Of a DNA stretch of 64,000 nucleotides, positions 8,574 to 16,738 are shown in pieces (positions within the stretch are counted from its first letter, which is position 1; each line of letters starts with the position of its first letter). The notes beneath the pieces are model-generated. The model ran no database searches. It saw only the letters and a list, made by a program, of their open reading frames with translations, and was not told the DNA's origin. The position numbers and the translations under genes are program-made. Origin of the DNA: SCN-69-37 sp044507065 (GTDB lineage Bacteria > Acidobacteriota > Vicinamibacteria > Vicinamibacterales > SCN-69-37); the NCBI GenBank assembly GCA_044507065.1, contig JBIQJY010000005.1, positions 1 through 64,000 on the forward strand, read 5' to 3'.

Positions 8574-9793
8574 TGCCATTCCAGTGGTTCGTGGCGCTGC
8601 GCTACCTGCGCGAGGCCCGGGGCCAGACGGCCCTCATCCTCGCCGCCGTGTCGGTCGGCGTCAGCGTCATCGTGTTCCTGTCCGCGCTCATCAACGGGCT
8701 GCAGAACTCGCTCATCGAGTCCACGCTCGGCTCGCAGCCGCACATCATCATGCGCGTGCCGCGCGAGGTGGCGCGGCCGCTCGTCGAGCCGACAGACGAG
8801 CGCGTCATCGCCCGCGTGATCCAGCCGGCATCGCAGCGGCTGCGCTCGATCGACCAGTGGGCGGCGGTGATGGCCGATGCCGAGCGGGTCGCGGGCGTGA
8901 CGGCGGCCAGCGCCACGGTCAGCGGATCGGGCGTGGCCACGCGCGCCGATGCCCGGCTGCCCATCGTCATCAGGGGCGTCGACGCTGACCGGTTTCTCGC
9001 GATCGTCGATCTGCGTTCGAGTATCGTCGAGGGCAGCTTCGATCTGTCCGGCGGCAACGTCGTTGTGGGCACGTCGCTCGCGTCCGAACTGGGTGTGGGG
9101 GTGGGAGACAAGCTCCGCATCGCCTCGACCGAGGGCATCGAGGACGTCGCGACCATTGCCGGGACGATCGAACTGGGGAACGAGTCGGTGGACAAGACCT
9201 GGGTCGTGACGGCGCTGCACCATGCGCAGTCGCTGTTCGGGCTGCCCGGCGGGGCCACGACAATCGAGCTGAAGGTGGCAGACGTCTTCGAGGCCGACCG
9301 GATTGCCGCCGAGATCGAGGCGCGAACCGGCGCGGTGTCCGAAAGCTGGATGACGCTGAACGCGGAACTGCTCTCCGGCCTCTCGGCGCAGAGCAGTTCG
9401 AAGACGATGATCCAGTTCTTCGTCGTGGTGACGGTGGCCCTGGGCATCGCCAGCGTGCTCATCGTGTCGGTCGTGCAGAAGTCCAGGGAGATTGGAATCC
9501 TGCGTGCGGTGGGGACGCCGCCGCGGCGAATCCTGGCCGTGTTCCTGATTCAGGGCGGCATTCTCGGGCTGGCCGGATCGTTCATCGGATCGGCCCTCGG
9601 CGTGGCGTTCGCGCTGCTCTTCGAATCGCTGACGCGGAATCCCGACGGCGAGCCGAGGTTCCTGGTGCAGGTCGACCTCGCGCTGCTCGTGTCCTCGACC
9701 GCGCTGGCCGTGGCCGTGGGCCTGCTGGCCGCTGTCATCCCTGCGCGCCGGGCCGCGCGGCTCGATCCCGCAACGGCGATTCGTGGTGGCTGA
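8573..9793 (+). CDS. ABC transporter permease, FtsX/MacB-LolC type
   Basis: The protein of 406 residues has one N-terminal membrane helix (about 20-45), a large periplasmic domain (residues 45-270), and three C-terminal helices with the FtsX-core sequence KSREIGILRAVGTPPRRI. This topology defines MacB/LolC-like mechanotransmission permeases that drive periplasmic adaptors rather than moving substrate through the membrane. It overlaps the adaptor stop by one base and the ATPase start by 11 bases, so translation is coupled. The likely job is export of a periplasmic or envelope substrate. Confidence 0.9.
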   Translation: MPFQWFVALRYLREARGQTALILAAVSVGVSVIVFLSALINGLQNSLIESTLGSQPHIIMRVPREVARPLVEPTDERVIARVIQPASQRLRSIDQWAAVMADAERVAGVTAASATVSGSGVATRADARLPIVIRGVDADRFLAIVDLRSSIVEGSFDLSGGNVVVGTSLASELGVGVGDKLRIASTEGIEDVATIAGTIELGNESVDKTWVVTALHHAQSLFGLPGGATTIELKVADVFEADRIAAEIEARTGAVSESWMTLNAELLSGLSAQSSSKTMIQFFVVVTVALGIASVLIVSVVQKSREIGILRAVGTPPRRILAVFLIQGGILGLAGSFIGSALGVAFALLFESLTRNPDGEPRFLVQVDLALLVSSTALAVAVGLLAAVIPARRAARLDPATAIRGG

Positions 9794-10481
9794 CCCCCTG
9801 CTCGCGGTCGTCGGAGTCGTGCGCGAGTTCGGCGACCGGGTCCGCACCCGTGCGCTCGCCGGCGTGGATCTGGTGCTCGAGCAGGGTGAGTTCGCCGCGC
9901 TCATCGGACCGTCCGGATCCGGGAAGAGCACCCTCCTGAACATCATCGGCCTGCTCGATCGGCCCACCGAGGGGCGCGTCATTCTTGCGGGCACGGACAC
10001 CTCGGGTCTCGACGAGCGCGCGCTGACGACCCTGCGCGCCCGCACGCTGGGTTTCGTCTTCCAGTTTCATCACCTGCTGCCGGCCTTCACGGCCGCCGAG
10101 AACGTGATGCTGCCGGCGTGGGCCGACGAGGGCGTGCCGTCGGCGGCCATGCGCGAGCGGGCGCTCGAACTGCTCGAGGCGGTAGGGCTGTCGGACCGAT
10201 CCGGCTACAGGACGAACGCACTGTCGGGCGGGCAGCAGCAACGCGTGGCCATCGCCCGCGCGCTCGCTCGCGACCCGCGCCTGGTGCTTGCCGACGAGCC
10301 CACCGGCAACCTGGACACGGCGTCGTCGGACGAAGTCTTCGAACTGATGCGCCGGTTCAACCGCGAGTTCGGCACGACGTTCCTGGTGGTGACGCACGAC
10401 CCCCGCATCGCGGACCGGTGCTCGCGCGTGATTGAGATTGTGGACGGCCGCGTGAGCAGCGACGAAGTACGCACGTCCTGA
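9783..10481 (+). CDS. ABC transporter ATPase, LolD/MacB type
   Basis: This 232-residue nucleotide-binding protein shows Walker A GPSGSGKST, the signature ALSGGQQQRVAIARAL, Walker B LVLADEPTGNLD and a switch histidine in VTHDPR. The ADEPTGNLD motif is characteristic of the LolD/MacB/FtsE branch. It starts at a GTG inside the end of the permease gene and completes an adaptor-permease-ATPase operon. A second in-frame GTG directly follows the first, so the exact start is uncertain by one codon. Confidence 0.93.
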   Translation: MVADPLLAVVGVVREFGDRVRTRALAGVDLVLEQGEFAALIGPSGSGKSTLLNIIGLLDRPTEGRVILAGTDTSGLDERALTTLRARTLGFVFQFHHLLPAFTAAENVMLPAWADEGVPSAAMRERALELLEAVGLSDRSGYRTNALSGGQQQRVAIARALARDPRLVLADEPTGNLDTASSDEVFELMRRFNREFGTTFLVVTHDPRIADRCSRVIEIVDGRVSSDEVRTS

Positions 10482-10610
10482 GCCTGTCAGTGGGCCAGTG
10501 CGCTACCGTACGTGTGTAGCGTGCTCCACTCTCGTCGAAGCAACGATCGGCGAGGATCGCATGGGTGCGACGTTGGTTGTCGGTACCGGTGTTGCAGCTG
10601 GCGCAGCGCC

Positions 10611-10886
10611 ATGCCAATCTCGACCACGGTCCAGTTCGATCACGACGCCAGTGTCTGGCCCGTCCAGTGGATGAGTGGTGAGCGCCTTGCGCTGCCGCGG
10701 GCCGGCATCACGCCCGGACGGACAATCTCGGCTGTCATGACGCTGGCCGGCGCCCTCCACACATCGGTGCAGCTGCGTGCGGAGTGGCCCGGCGACCGGC
10801 AGCAGACCTTTCAGGTCCTCGACATGACACCGCTCCTGAGCTACCTCTCCGACCGCCTCCCGCGATCACGACAACAGGCCGGCTGA
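10611..10886 (+). CDS. Small protein of unknown function, paralogue A
   Basis: This 91-residue protein begins MPISTTVQFDHDASVWPVQW and contains WMSGERLALPRAGITPGR and QQTFQVLDMTP. It is clearly homologous to the protein at 50138-50389, which has the same blocks with conservative substitutions. The DNA is also similar, including a shared GGTGTTGCAG about 20 bases before both ATGs. The ATG is chosen because the two copies stop agreeing in frame upstream of it. It has no signal peptide or membrane segment. Function is not recognised. A scaffold gap follows 32 bp downstream. Confidence 0.65.
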   Translation: MPISTTVQFDHDASVWPVQWMSGERLALPRAGITPGRTISAVMTLAGALHTSVQLRAEWPGDRQQTFQVLDMTPLLSYLSDRLPRSRQQAG

Positions 10887-10918
10887 CGCCGCTCCGTCAA
10901 CCCTGGAGGGCCGGGGCT

Positions 10919-11018
10919 NNNNNNNNNNNNNNNNNNNNNNNNNNNNNNNNNNNNNNNNNNNNNNNNNNNNNNNNNNNNNNNNNNNNNNNNNNNNNNNNNN
11001 NNNNNNNNNNNNNNNNNN
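10919..11018. other. Assembly gap (100 N)
   Basis: The 100-N run has unknown true length. The sequence CCCTGGAGGG occurs on both sides (just before the gap and again at 11034), so a short repeat may have confused the assembly. Any gene lying here is lost. Confidence 0.98.
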
Positions 11019-11050
11019 GCCGTGACATCCTCGCCCTGGAGGGATGCGCG

Positions 11051-11782
11051 ATGACGCATGCAGGAGGACAGACCTGGACGGTTCGCGCCGGCGTCGACGA
11101 GACGACGGCCATCTGGGAGCCGGCCGGGGCGAATGCCACGGGCGCCGTGTTCGTGTGCGCGCACGGCGCCGGTGGCCACATGGGCGATCGCTCCGTGCTG
11201 GCCATCACGTCCGCCATCCGCGAGCGCGGCATCGGCATCGTCCGCTTCAACTTCTTCTATCGGGCGCACGGACAGAAACGCCCCGATGCCATGCCCCGGC
11301 TGCTCACCTGTCTCGAGGCTGTCGTGGCCACCGCGCGGGAGGAAGCGAAGCCGACCACGCTGGTTCTTGGCGGCAGGTCGATGGGCGGGCGAGCGGCGTC
11401 CGTGCTCGTGTCGCAGGGCGCGGCGTGCGACGGCCTCCTGCTGCTGGCCTATCCGCTGCATCCGCCCGGACAACCGGAGAAGCTGCGCGTTGCGCACCTG
11501 CCGGACATCGCGGTGCCCGTGCTGTGCCTCTCCGGGACGCGCGATCCGTTCTGCACGCCGGAGCTCATGCACGCCGCGATCGATCCGCTCGGCGCGAACT
11601 GGCAACTGCACTGGCTGGAACATGCCGACCACAGCTTCCACGTGCTGAAGCGATCGGGCCGCACCGATGCAGAGGTCGTTGCCGAAGCCGCCGATCACGC
11701 GGCGGCGTGGGCGGGGACCTTCCAGGGGACGCACCGGCTGTCTCGCGACAACGCGTCGCGAAAGGATTTACGCGCGACGTAA
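11051..11782 (+). CDS. Alpha/beta-hydrolase fold protein, KANL3/Tex30-like
   Basis: The 243-residue protein has the oxyanion-side motif VCAHGAGGHMGD and a nucleophile elbow GGRSMGGRAAS (Ser in GRSMG, about residue 112). An acidic residue lies in LSGTRDPFC and a catalytic-type histidine in LEHADHSFH. This is the compact cytosolic dienelactone-hydrolase-like group often called predicted hydrolase of the alpha/beta superfamily. No substrate is known. The start at 11051 is chosen because the competing ATG at 11044 is in another frame without similarity. It lies directly after a gap, so its upstream operon partner is unknown. Confidence 0.85.
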   Translation: MTHAGGQTWTVRAGVDETTAIWEPAGANATGAVFVCAHGAGGHMGDRSVLAITSAIRERGIGIVRFNFFYRAHGQKRPDAMPRLLTCLEAVVATAREEAKPTTLVLGGRSMGGRAASVLVSQGAACDGLLLLAYPLHPPGQPEKLRVAHLPDIAVPVLCLSGTRDPFCTPELMHAAIDPLGANWQLHWLEHADHSFHVLKRSGRTDAEVVAEAADHAAAWAGTFQGTHRLSRDNASRKDLRAT

Positions 11783-11860
11783 AGCGCAGCGATCGAATTT
11801 CGTGAATTGCCGTGGCACGGCGACGGCCCCACCCTTGCACAACGCCGTGGCGTGACTCGA

Positions 11861-12811
11861 ATGGCGCCACTCGGGCGCGCACTCCTCATCGCGGCCGTCG
11901 CAGCGTGGCTCCTCGCGCTGGCGCCGGCCGCGGTGATCGCGCAGACTCCCATCCCGTCGACCTTCGAAGCCGCACCCGCCGGGTCGGCCGCGCAGGTCCT
12001 CGATGACGAAGACGATCCGGCCGAGCTCGACCTGGCCGAGCCGGACTTCGTCGTCGTCAACCTCCCGACCACCCTGAGATTGCCGCGGTTCAAGAGCAAT
12101 TTCCGGATCACCCACCGCTTCGCCGGCAACCTCGCGAACCGGTCGTTCAGCGAGAGCGCCGCCGACCTGTTCGGTCTCGACCAGGGGGCCATCATCGGCT
12201 TCGAGTACCGCATCAACCTGATGCGCAGCCTCCAGGCGGCGGTCTTCAGGACCAACTTCGACAAGACCTTCATGTTCTACGGGAAGTACGACGGCCTGCG
12301 GCAGCGCGGACGCATGCCCGTCTCGGTCTCGGGGATCGTGTCGGTCGAGGGTACGAACAACTTCCAGGAGGAGTACGCGCCGGGTGTCGGCGTGGTTGTC
12401 TCGCGCAAGTTGTGGGACCGCATCGCGCTCTACGCGGCGCCGATGTGGGTCGACCACACGAACGCGTCGCTCGAGCCCATCGGGCACTCGCACGATCACG
12501 GCGGGGAAGCCGAGGACCCCGGGCACGCGGACGAACCGGCTCACGAACGTCAGAGCACGACGTTCGTCGGCCTCGGCGCGCGCGTCCGGCTCACGCGTAC
12601 GGTCTACGTGGTCGGCGAAGTGACGCCGCGCGTGGACGGCTATGCGCCCGACAAGGTCGAGTACGGGTTCGGCCTCGAAAAACGTGTAGGCGGGCACGCC
12701 TTCAGCCTCACGTTCACCAACACGTTCGGCACCACGTTCGCCCAGATGGCTCGCGGCGGCACGGCCAACAGCCTGTACCTGGGCTTCAACCTCGGACGCA
12801 AGTTCTTCTGA
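11861..12811 (+). CDS. DUF5777-like outer-membrane beta-barrel protein
   Basis: The protein of 316 residues has a signal peptide (ALLIAAVAAWLLALAPAAVIAQ), alternating strand-like segments (FRITHRFAGNLAN, IIGFEYRINLMRSLQAAVFR) and a C-terminal ending NLGRKFF. The final aromatic residue is typical of barrels inserted by BamA. One loop is rich in His and acidic residues (GHSHDHGGEAEDPGHADE), so metal binding is possible. It leads a run of four genes (CHRD lipoprotein, haem-binding protein, cytochrome c) with small gaps or overlaps. Function is not established; the context suggests a redox-linked envelope role. Confidence 0.75.
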   Translation: MAPLGRALLIAAVAAWLLALAPAAVIAQTPIPSTFEAAPAGSAAQVLDDEDDPAELDLAEPDFVVVNLPTTLRLPRFKSNFRITHRFAGNLANRSFSESAADLFGLDQGAIIGFEYRINLMRSLQAAVFRTNFDKTFMFYGKYDGLRQRGRMPVSVSGIVSVEGTNNFQEEYAPGVGVVVSRKLWDRIALYAAPMWVDHTNASLEPIGHSHDHGGEAEDPGHADEPAHERQSTTFVGLGARVRLTRTVYVVGEVTPRVDGYAPDKVEYGFGLEKRVGGHAFSLTFTNTFGTTFAQMARGGTANSLYLGFNLGRKFF

Positions 12812-12827
12812 TTTCGGAGCAAACGCC

Positions 12828-13355
12828 ATGAATCGACTTCTTTCAATTGCCGCTCTCGCCCTGATGGTTGCGTTCGGATCGATGGCCTGTGACGACGACG
12901 GGCCGACCGATCCGTCGGGGCAGCCGGACCCGGAGTTCCGCGCCACGCTCAGCTCGGCCAATGAAGTGCCTCCCGTCAGCAACGCCGAGGCCGGTGCAAG
13001 TGGTGTGATGAACGTGACGTTCGTCGTCACGCGCGACGGCGCGGGTGCGATCACGGGCGGGACGGCGAACTTCAACGGCACGCTCACCGGTTTCCCGGCG
13101 GGCACCGCCATTACCGCCGCGCACATCCACACGGGGTCGGCGGGCGTGAATGGAGGCGTCCTCGTCAACCTCGCTCTTTCGCCAGGCGAGGTGACGCTGG
13201 CCAACGGCAGCGGGACGATCGTGAAGAACAACATCGCGCTGACCGCCGACATCGCCAACCAGATCGTCGGCAACCCGGCCGCGTTCTACTTCAACGCCCA
13301 CACGGCGGCCAATCCCGGCGGCGCCGTACGCGGCCAGCTCGTGGCCACCAACTAG
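12828..13355 (+). CDS. CHRD-domain lipoprotein
   Basis: This protein of 175 residues has a short signal sequence ending FGSMACDDD, a plausible lipobox with Cys21, followed by an acidic linker. The CHRD domain covers about residues 38-174, recognised by AHIHTGSAGVNGGVLVNL and FYFNAHTAANPGGAVRGQL. CHRD domains occur in chordin and in many exported bacterial proteins; a metal or copper role has been suggested for some. It is co-directional with the barrel gene 16 bp upstream and the haem gene 5 bp downstream, suggesting an operon. Confidence 0.85.
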   Translation: MNRLLSIAALALMVAFGSMACDDDGPTDPSGQPDPEFRATLSSANEVPPVSNAEAGASGVMNVTFVVTRDGAGAITGGTANFNGTLTGFPAGTAITAAHIHTGSAGVNGGVLVNLALSPGEVTLANGSGTIVKNNIALTADIANQIVGNPAAFYFNAHTAANPGGAVRGQLVATN

Positions 13356-13360
13356 TCGCC

Positions 13361-13858
13361 GTGATGCGGGGACGCGGTGTGGACACGCGGCGCCGATTCC
13401 GGCTTGCGCTCACGGTACTTGGCGCAATCTGGCTGGCGGCCACGGTGGCCACGCCGCGCCCCGTCAACCCGCCAGTGGATGCGGCCGCACGGATCGAAGC
13501 GACGACCGACGTGCCGGCTGCCGTCCACGACGTGCTGCGAACCGCCTGTTTCGATTGCCACTCGGACGAGACAGTCTGGCCCTGGTATGCGCGGGTGTTT
13601 CCCGCCTCGTGGCTCGTCAGGCAGGACGTCGAGGAAGGCCGCGGGCAGATGAACTTCTCGAGATGGGCCACCTACAACGTGTTCGATCGCGCCGACATGC
13701 TCGACGAGGCCTGTGAGCACGTCCGGGAGCGCGAGATGCCGCTCTGGCAGTATCGGCTGCTGCATGCCGGGGGCCGGCTCGACGACGGTCAGATTGAGAT
13801 GCTGTGCGGCTGGACGTCGGCCGAGGCCGAACGTCTTGCTGGTGAGGCGGGTCCGTGA
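13361..13858 (+). CDS. Haem-binding domain protein with one CxxCH
   Basis: The protein has 165 residues with an N-terminal membrane segment (LALTVLGAIWLAATVA) and one c-type haem site, CFDCHSDE, followed by TVWPWYARVFPASWLVRQDV. That pattern is typical of the bacterial haem-binding domain often found in Acidobacteria and Bacteroidetes (PF14376-like). It is probably anchored on the periplasmic side and carries electrons. Its stop overlaps the GTG of the next cytochrome gene by 4 bp, so the two are translationally coupled. Confidence 0.85.
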   Translation: MMRGRGVDTRRRFRLALTVLGAIWLAATVATPRPVNPPVDAAARIEATTDVPAAVHDVLRTACFDCHSDETVWPWYARVFPASWLVRQDVEEGRGQMNFSRWATYNVFDRADMLDEACEHVREREMPLWQYRLLHAGGRLDDGQIEMLCGWTSAEAERLAGEAGP

Positions 13859-14304
13859 CGCGCCAGGCGGGGCCGCGACGGTGCGCGGCGCTGATGCTCT
13901 CCGGGTTCATGCTGCTGGCCGGATCCATCGTGGGCCGCGCGGCTGATTCCGGATTGCGGCAATCGTCGTCCGATGGCTGGCAGATCCCGCCCGAGGCTGC
14001 GGATCTCGCGAACCCGGTGGCTCTCACCGATGTCGTCATGCGCCGCGGTGCGGAACTCTATCGATCCAGGTGTCAGCGGTGCCACGGTCGGGAAGGGCGC
14101 GGCGATGGGCCGGACGCCGAGCCCGACGAGCCGCCGCGTGACCTCACCGACAGCCGTCGCGCCTCGCGCAATCCGGAGGGCGTGATGTTCTACAAGATCT
14201 GGAACGGGCGATCGAGCCCGAAGATGCCGGCCTTCAAGACCGACATCACGCGCGAGGAGGCGTGGACGGTCATCCACTACGTCACGTCGCTGCGGGCGCG
14301 GTGA
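13855..14304 (+). CDS. Exported monohaem cytochrome c
   Basis: The 149-residue protein starts at a GTG overlapping the previous stop. It has a signal peptide (CAALMLSGFMLLAGSIVGRAAD), the haem site CQRCHGREGRGDGPD and a distal methionine in SSPKMPAFK. This is the layout of small class I cytochromes that accept or donate electrons in the periplasm. It closes the barrel/CHRD/haem gene run and is followed by a strong hairpin terminator at 14308. Confidence 0.9.
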   Translation: MTRQAGPRRCAALMLSGFMLLAGSIVGRAADSGLRQSSSDGWQIPPEAADLANPVALTDVVMRRGAELYRSRCQRCHGREGRGDGPDAEPDEPPRDLTDSRRASRNPEGVMFYKIWNGRSSPKMPAFKTDITREEAWTVIHYVTSLRAR

Positions 14305-14307
14305 GAC

Positions 14308-14331
14308 GGGGCGAGGTCCGAGCCTCGCCCC
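14308..14331. terminator. Bidirectional hairpin between convergent genes
   Basis: A perfect 9-bp stem GGGGCGAGG/CCTCGCCCC with a 6-base loop sits in the 34 bp between the convergent cytochrome c and ClC genes. There is no clear U-tract, as is common in GC-rich genomes, but the position fits termination from both sides. Confidence 0.65.
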
Positions 14332-14338
14332 TCCACGG

Positions 14339-16153
14339 CTACGACGTGCGCGTCGACTTGCCGAGGCTGAACGGAAAGCCGAGGCGGACGCGCATCACGC
14401 GCTCGCGCCGGTGTTCCGAATCGAGGTGGCGCGTCCGCGCCGTGAGCAGATCCTCCAGCGAGATCATGCCCACCAGCGTCCGCGTGTCCCGCTCGATCAC
14501 GGGGAAGTGCGTCAGGCCGGTTTCCGCCATCCGGTGCACGATGACGCGCAGCGGCTCTTCGGGATGCGCCACGGCCGGCTGGCGCCGCAGGATGTCGTCG
14601 AGCGCCGCGTCCTGCGACAGTCGCGCGCGCTGCACGTGCTGGTGGAGGTCGAAGCGGGTGACGACGCCTTCGAGCCGGCCCCCGGCGTCGACCACGGGGT
14701 ACAGACGCTGCGGTCCGCCGAGCGCGTCGACGCGCACGGGCGCCTCGAGCCGCTCGAGCGACGCGTCGACCGGCAGCGCCGCCACGCTCGCCCGCATCAC
14801 TTCGCGGGCAAACAGGATCTCGAGGGGGTCGGTCGCGTACTCGCGCGTCATGTGATACCCGCGGCGTGCGATCTTCTCGGTGAGAATCGATCGCTTCAGC
14901 ACCAGCACCGTGAAGGCGTGGGCGCACGAGACGGCAATCAGCAGCGGCAGCAGCATGTTCACGTCGTGCGTCAGCTCCAGCAGGAACACCACGCCCGTGA
15001 ACGGCGCCCGCATCGTGCCGCCGAGGATCGCCCCCATGCTGACGAGCGGCCAGAACCCGGCGCCCATGTCCGGCAGGATCCAGGCCTCGACGCCGCCGAG
15101 CGCGCCGCCCATCATCAGGAGCGGCGCGAGGACGCCGCCCGATGTGCCCGACCCGAGCGCGACCGACCAGATGATCGACTTGACGATGAGCACACCGAGG
15201 ATGACGCGGCCTGTCACCTCGCCCTGGAGCAGCGCGCCGATGGTGTCGTAGCCCACGCCGAGCGCCTGCGGGAACAGCAGCCCGCCCAGTCCCACCGCCA
15301 GTCCGCCAATGGCCGGCCACCACATCCAGTGCACCGGCAGCCGCGCAAAGGCGTCCTCCGACGCATACACGGCCGAGGTCAGCGCGGCCGACAGGGCGCC
15401 GGCGAGCAGGCCAGCCGCCACGCAGCCGAGCAGCGCCGCCGCGCCGGGCATTGCCCCGTGCCAGAGCACGGGGAACAGCGGACCGGCGCCCATCACGTAC
15501 TGCCGCACACCGGCCGCCGTGGCGCTGGCGAGCGCGACGGGCACCAGGCTGCGCGGCTTCCATTCGAACAGCAGCAGTTCGACCGCCAGCAGCACCGCCG
15601 CCACGGGCGTTGCGAAGGTGGCCGCCATGCCGGCCGCCGCGCCGGAGACGAGCAGCGTCTTGCGCTCCGCGCTCGTCAGGTGGAAGAACTGCGCGATGAC
15701 CGATCCGATCGCGCCGCCCGTCATGATGATCGGGCCTTCGGCGCCGAACGGGCCGCCCGATCCAATCGAGATTGCCGACGAGATCGGCTTGAGCACCGCC
15801 ACCTTGGGCTGCACGCGGCTGCCGTTGATCAGGATGGCCTCGATGGCCTCGGGAATACCGTGCCCGCGGATGCGATCCGATCCGTAGCGGGCCATCAGGC
15901 CGATGACCAGTCCGCCGGCCACCGGAACGAGCACGGTGAACCAGCCGAGCGCCGAGTCGACAGGCGAGACGCGTTCGGTGCTGAACCGCAGGTAGAAGAA
16001 GAGGTTCGTGGCCGCGTCGATGAGGACCAGCAGTCCCTGCGCCACGAACACGCTGACGACGCCGATGACGACCGCCAGGCCGGCGATGGCCAGCATGCGC
16101 GGTGTGGCGGTGAAGTCGCCCAGGGCTGCGGCCGTCTCCTGCCGATCAGCCAC
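14339..16153 (-). CDS. ClC-family chloride channel/transporter with C-terminal CBS pair
   Basis: The protein has 604 residues. The first 420 form the multi-helix ClC core with the selectivity motifs GSGGPFGAEGPI (gating glutamate in GxEGP) and GSGTSGGVLAPLL. Two CBS domains follow (about 455-515 and 520-580; REVMRASVAALPVDAS and LTHFPVIERDTRTLVGMISLEDLL), which usually bind adenine nucleotides and regulate transport. The retained gating glutamate suggests a proton-coupled Cl- antiporter or a voltage-gated type. Its start overlaps the stop of a MarR gene by 8 bp, so the regulator and channel are co-transcribed. Confidence 0.9.
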   Translation of the reverse strand: MADRQETAAALGDFTATPRMLAIAGLAVVIGVVSVFVAQGLLVLIDAATNLFFYLRFSTERVSPVDSALGWFTVLVPVAGGLVIGLMARYGSDRIRGHGIPEAIEAILINGSRVQPKVAVLKPISSAISIGSGGPFGAEGPIIMTGGAIGSVIAQFFHLTSAERKTLLVSGAAAGMAATFATPVAAVLLAVELLLFEWKPRSLVPVALASATAAGVRQYVMGAGPLFPVLWHGAMPGAAALLGCVAAGLLAGALSAALTSAVYASEDAFARLPVHWMWWPAIGGLAVGLGGLLFPQALGVGYDTIGALLQGEVTGRVILGVLIVKSIIWSVALGSGTSGGVLAPLLMMGGALGGVEAWILPDMGAGFWPLVSMGAILGGTMRAPFTGVVFLLELTHDVNMLLPLLIAVSCAHAFTVLVLKRSILTEKIARRGYHMTREYATDPLEILFAREVMRASVAALPVDASLERLEAPVRVDALGGPQRLYPVVDAGGRLEGVVTRFDLHQHVQRARLSQDAALDDILRRQPAVAHPEEPLRVIVHRMAETGLTHFPVIERDTRTLVGMISLEDLLTARTRHLDSEHRRERVMRVRLGFPFSLGKSTRTS

Positions 16154-16658
16154 GGCCGGTGCCTTGCCGCTTCCGGCGGCTGGCGTCCTCGAAGAACATT
16201 GCGGGCGCCTTGCCGACCAGGGCGAGCGCGTCGGCCAGCGCCCCGAGCGTGGATGCCAGGGCCTGTCGGCGCCGCGAGGGCAGGCTGTCGATGGCGCGCA
16301 CCAGTCGTTCCTGCGCCACGTCGGGGGCGCGTTCGATGAGCCGCCGGCCGGCGGGCGTCAGCGCGAGCTGGACGCTGCGGCGGTCGGTGGCCGATCGGGT
16401 GCGGGTGACCAGGCGCGCGGCAACGAGCCGCGCCACGACGGTCGATACGCTGCTCTGGTGCGTGTGCGTCCGCGCGGCCAGGTCATTGACGGAGGCCGGC
16501 GCGGCCTCCGCGAGCTTCTGGAGGACGAACAGCTGCGCGCCGCTCAGGCCGGTGTGCTGCTCGGCCTGCCGCGACGACTCGCGCAGGGCATGGACGATGC
16601 GGCGGATGGCGTCGAGGACGTCGCGGGTGTCTGGCGGGGAAGATACATGGGACCCCAT
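16146..16658 (-). CDS. MarR-family transcriptional regulator
   Basis: This protein of 170 residues is a winged-helix regulator: LSGAQLFVLQKLAEAAPASVNDLAARTHTHQSSVSTVVARL forms the helix-turn-helix and TRTRSATDRRSVQLALTPAGRRL the wing, with D-x-R as in MarR. The start at 16658 is chosen because family similarity begins there and the upstream frame is unrelated Arg-rich shadow sequence. It is co-transcribed with the ClC gene. MarR proteins typically repress their own operon and are released by small aromatic ligands or oxidants. Confidence 0.88.
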   Translation of the reverse strand: MGSHVSSPPDTRDVLDAIRRIVHALRESSRQAEQHTGLSGAQLFVLQKLAEAAPASVNDLAARTHTHQSSVSTVVARLVAARLVTRTRSATDRRSVQLALTPAGRRLIERAPDVAQERLVRAIDSLPSRRRQALASTLGALADALALVGKAPAMFFEDASRRKRQGTGRG

Positions 16659-16670
16659 CCATATGGTTGT
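16655..16670 (-). promoter_or_regulatory. Putative MarR operator overlapping the marR start
   Basis: An imperfect 16-bp palindrome (ACAACCAT/ATGGATGG read on the minus strand, 6 of 8 pairs) is centred on CCATATGG and overlaps the start codon. The AT-rich core stands out in GC-rich DNA. Autoregulation is inferred from position and family habit only. Confidence 0.3.
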
Positions 16671-16738
16671 ACGTCGCCGGGGCCCGTCGTGGCAAGGGGG
16701 GAGCGCGCAAAGGCGGTCCGACGACGTCCCGCCCCGGC

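Noticed and set aside
10919..11018. Coding frames crossing the N blocks
   Set aside because: The N count is a placeholder, so any reading frame across a gap is meaningless.
11813..11829. TGGCACG with GC 12 bases on, a sigma-54-like element before the barrel gene
   Set aside because: The -24 part is exact but the -12 part is CGGCC, far from TTGCA. Without an activator site this is likely chance.
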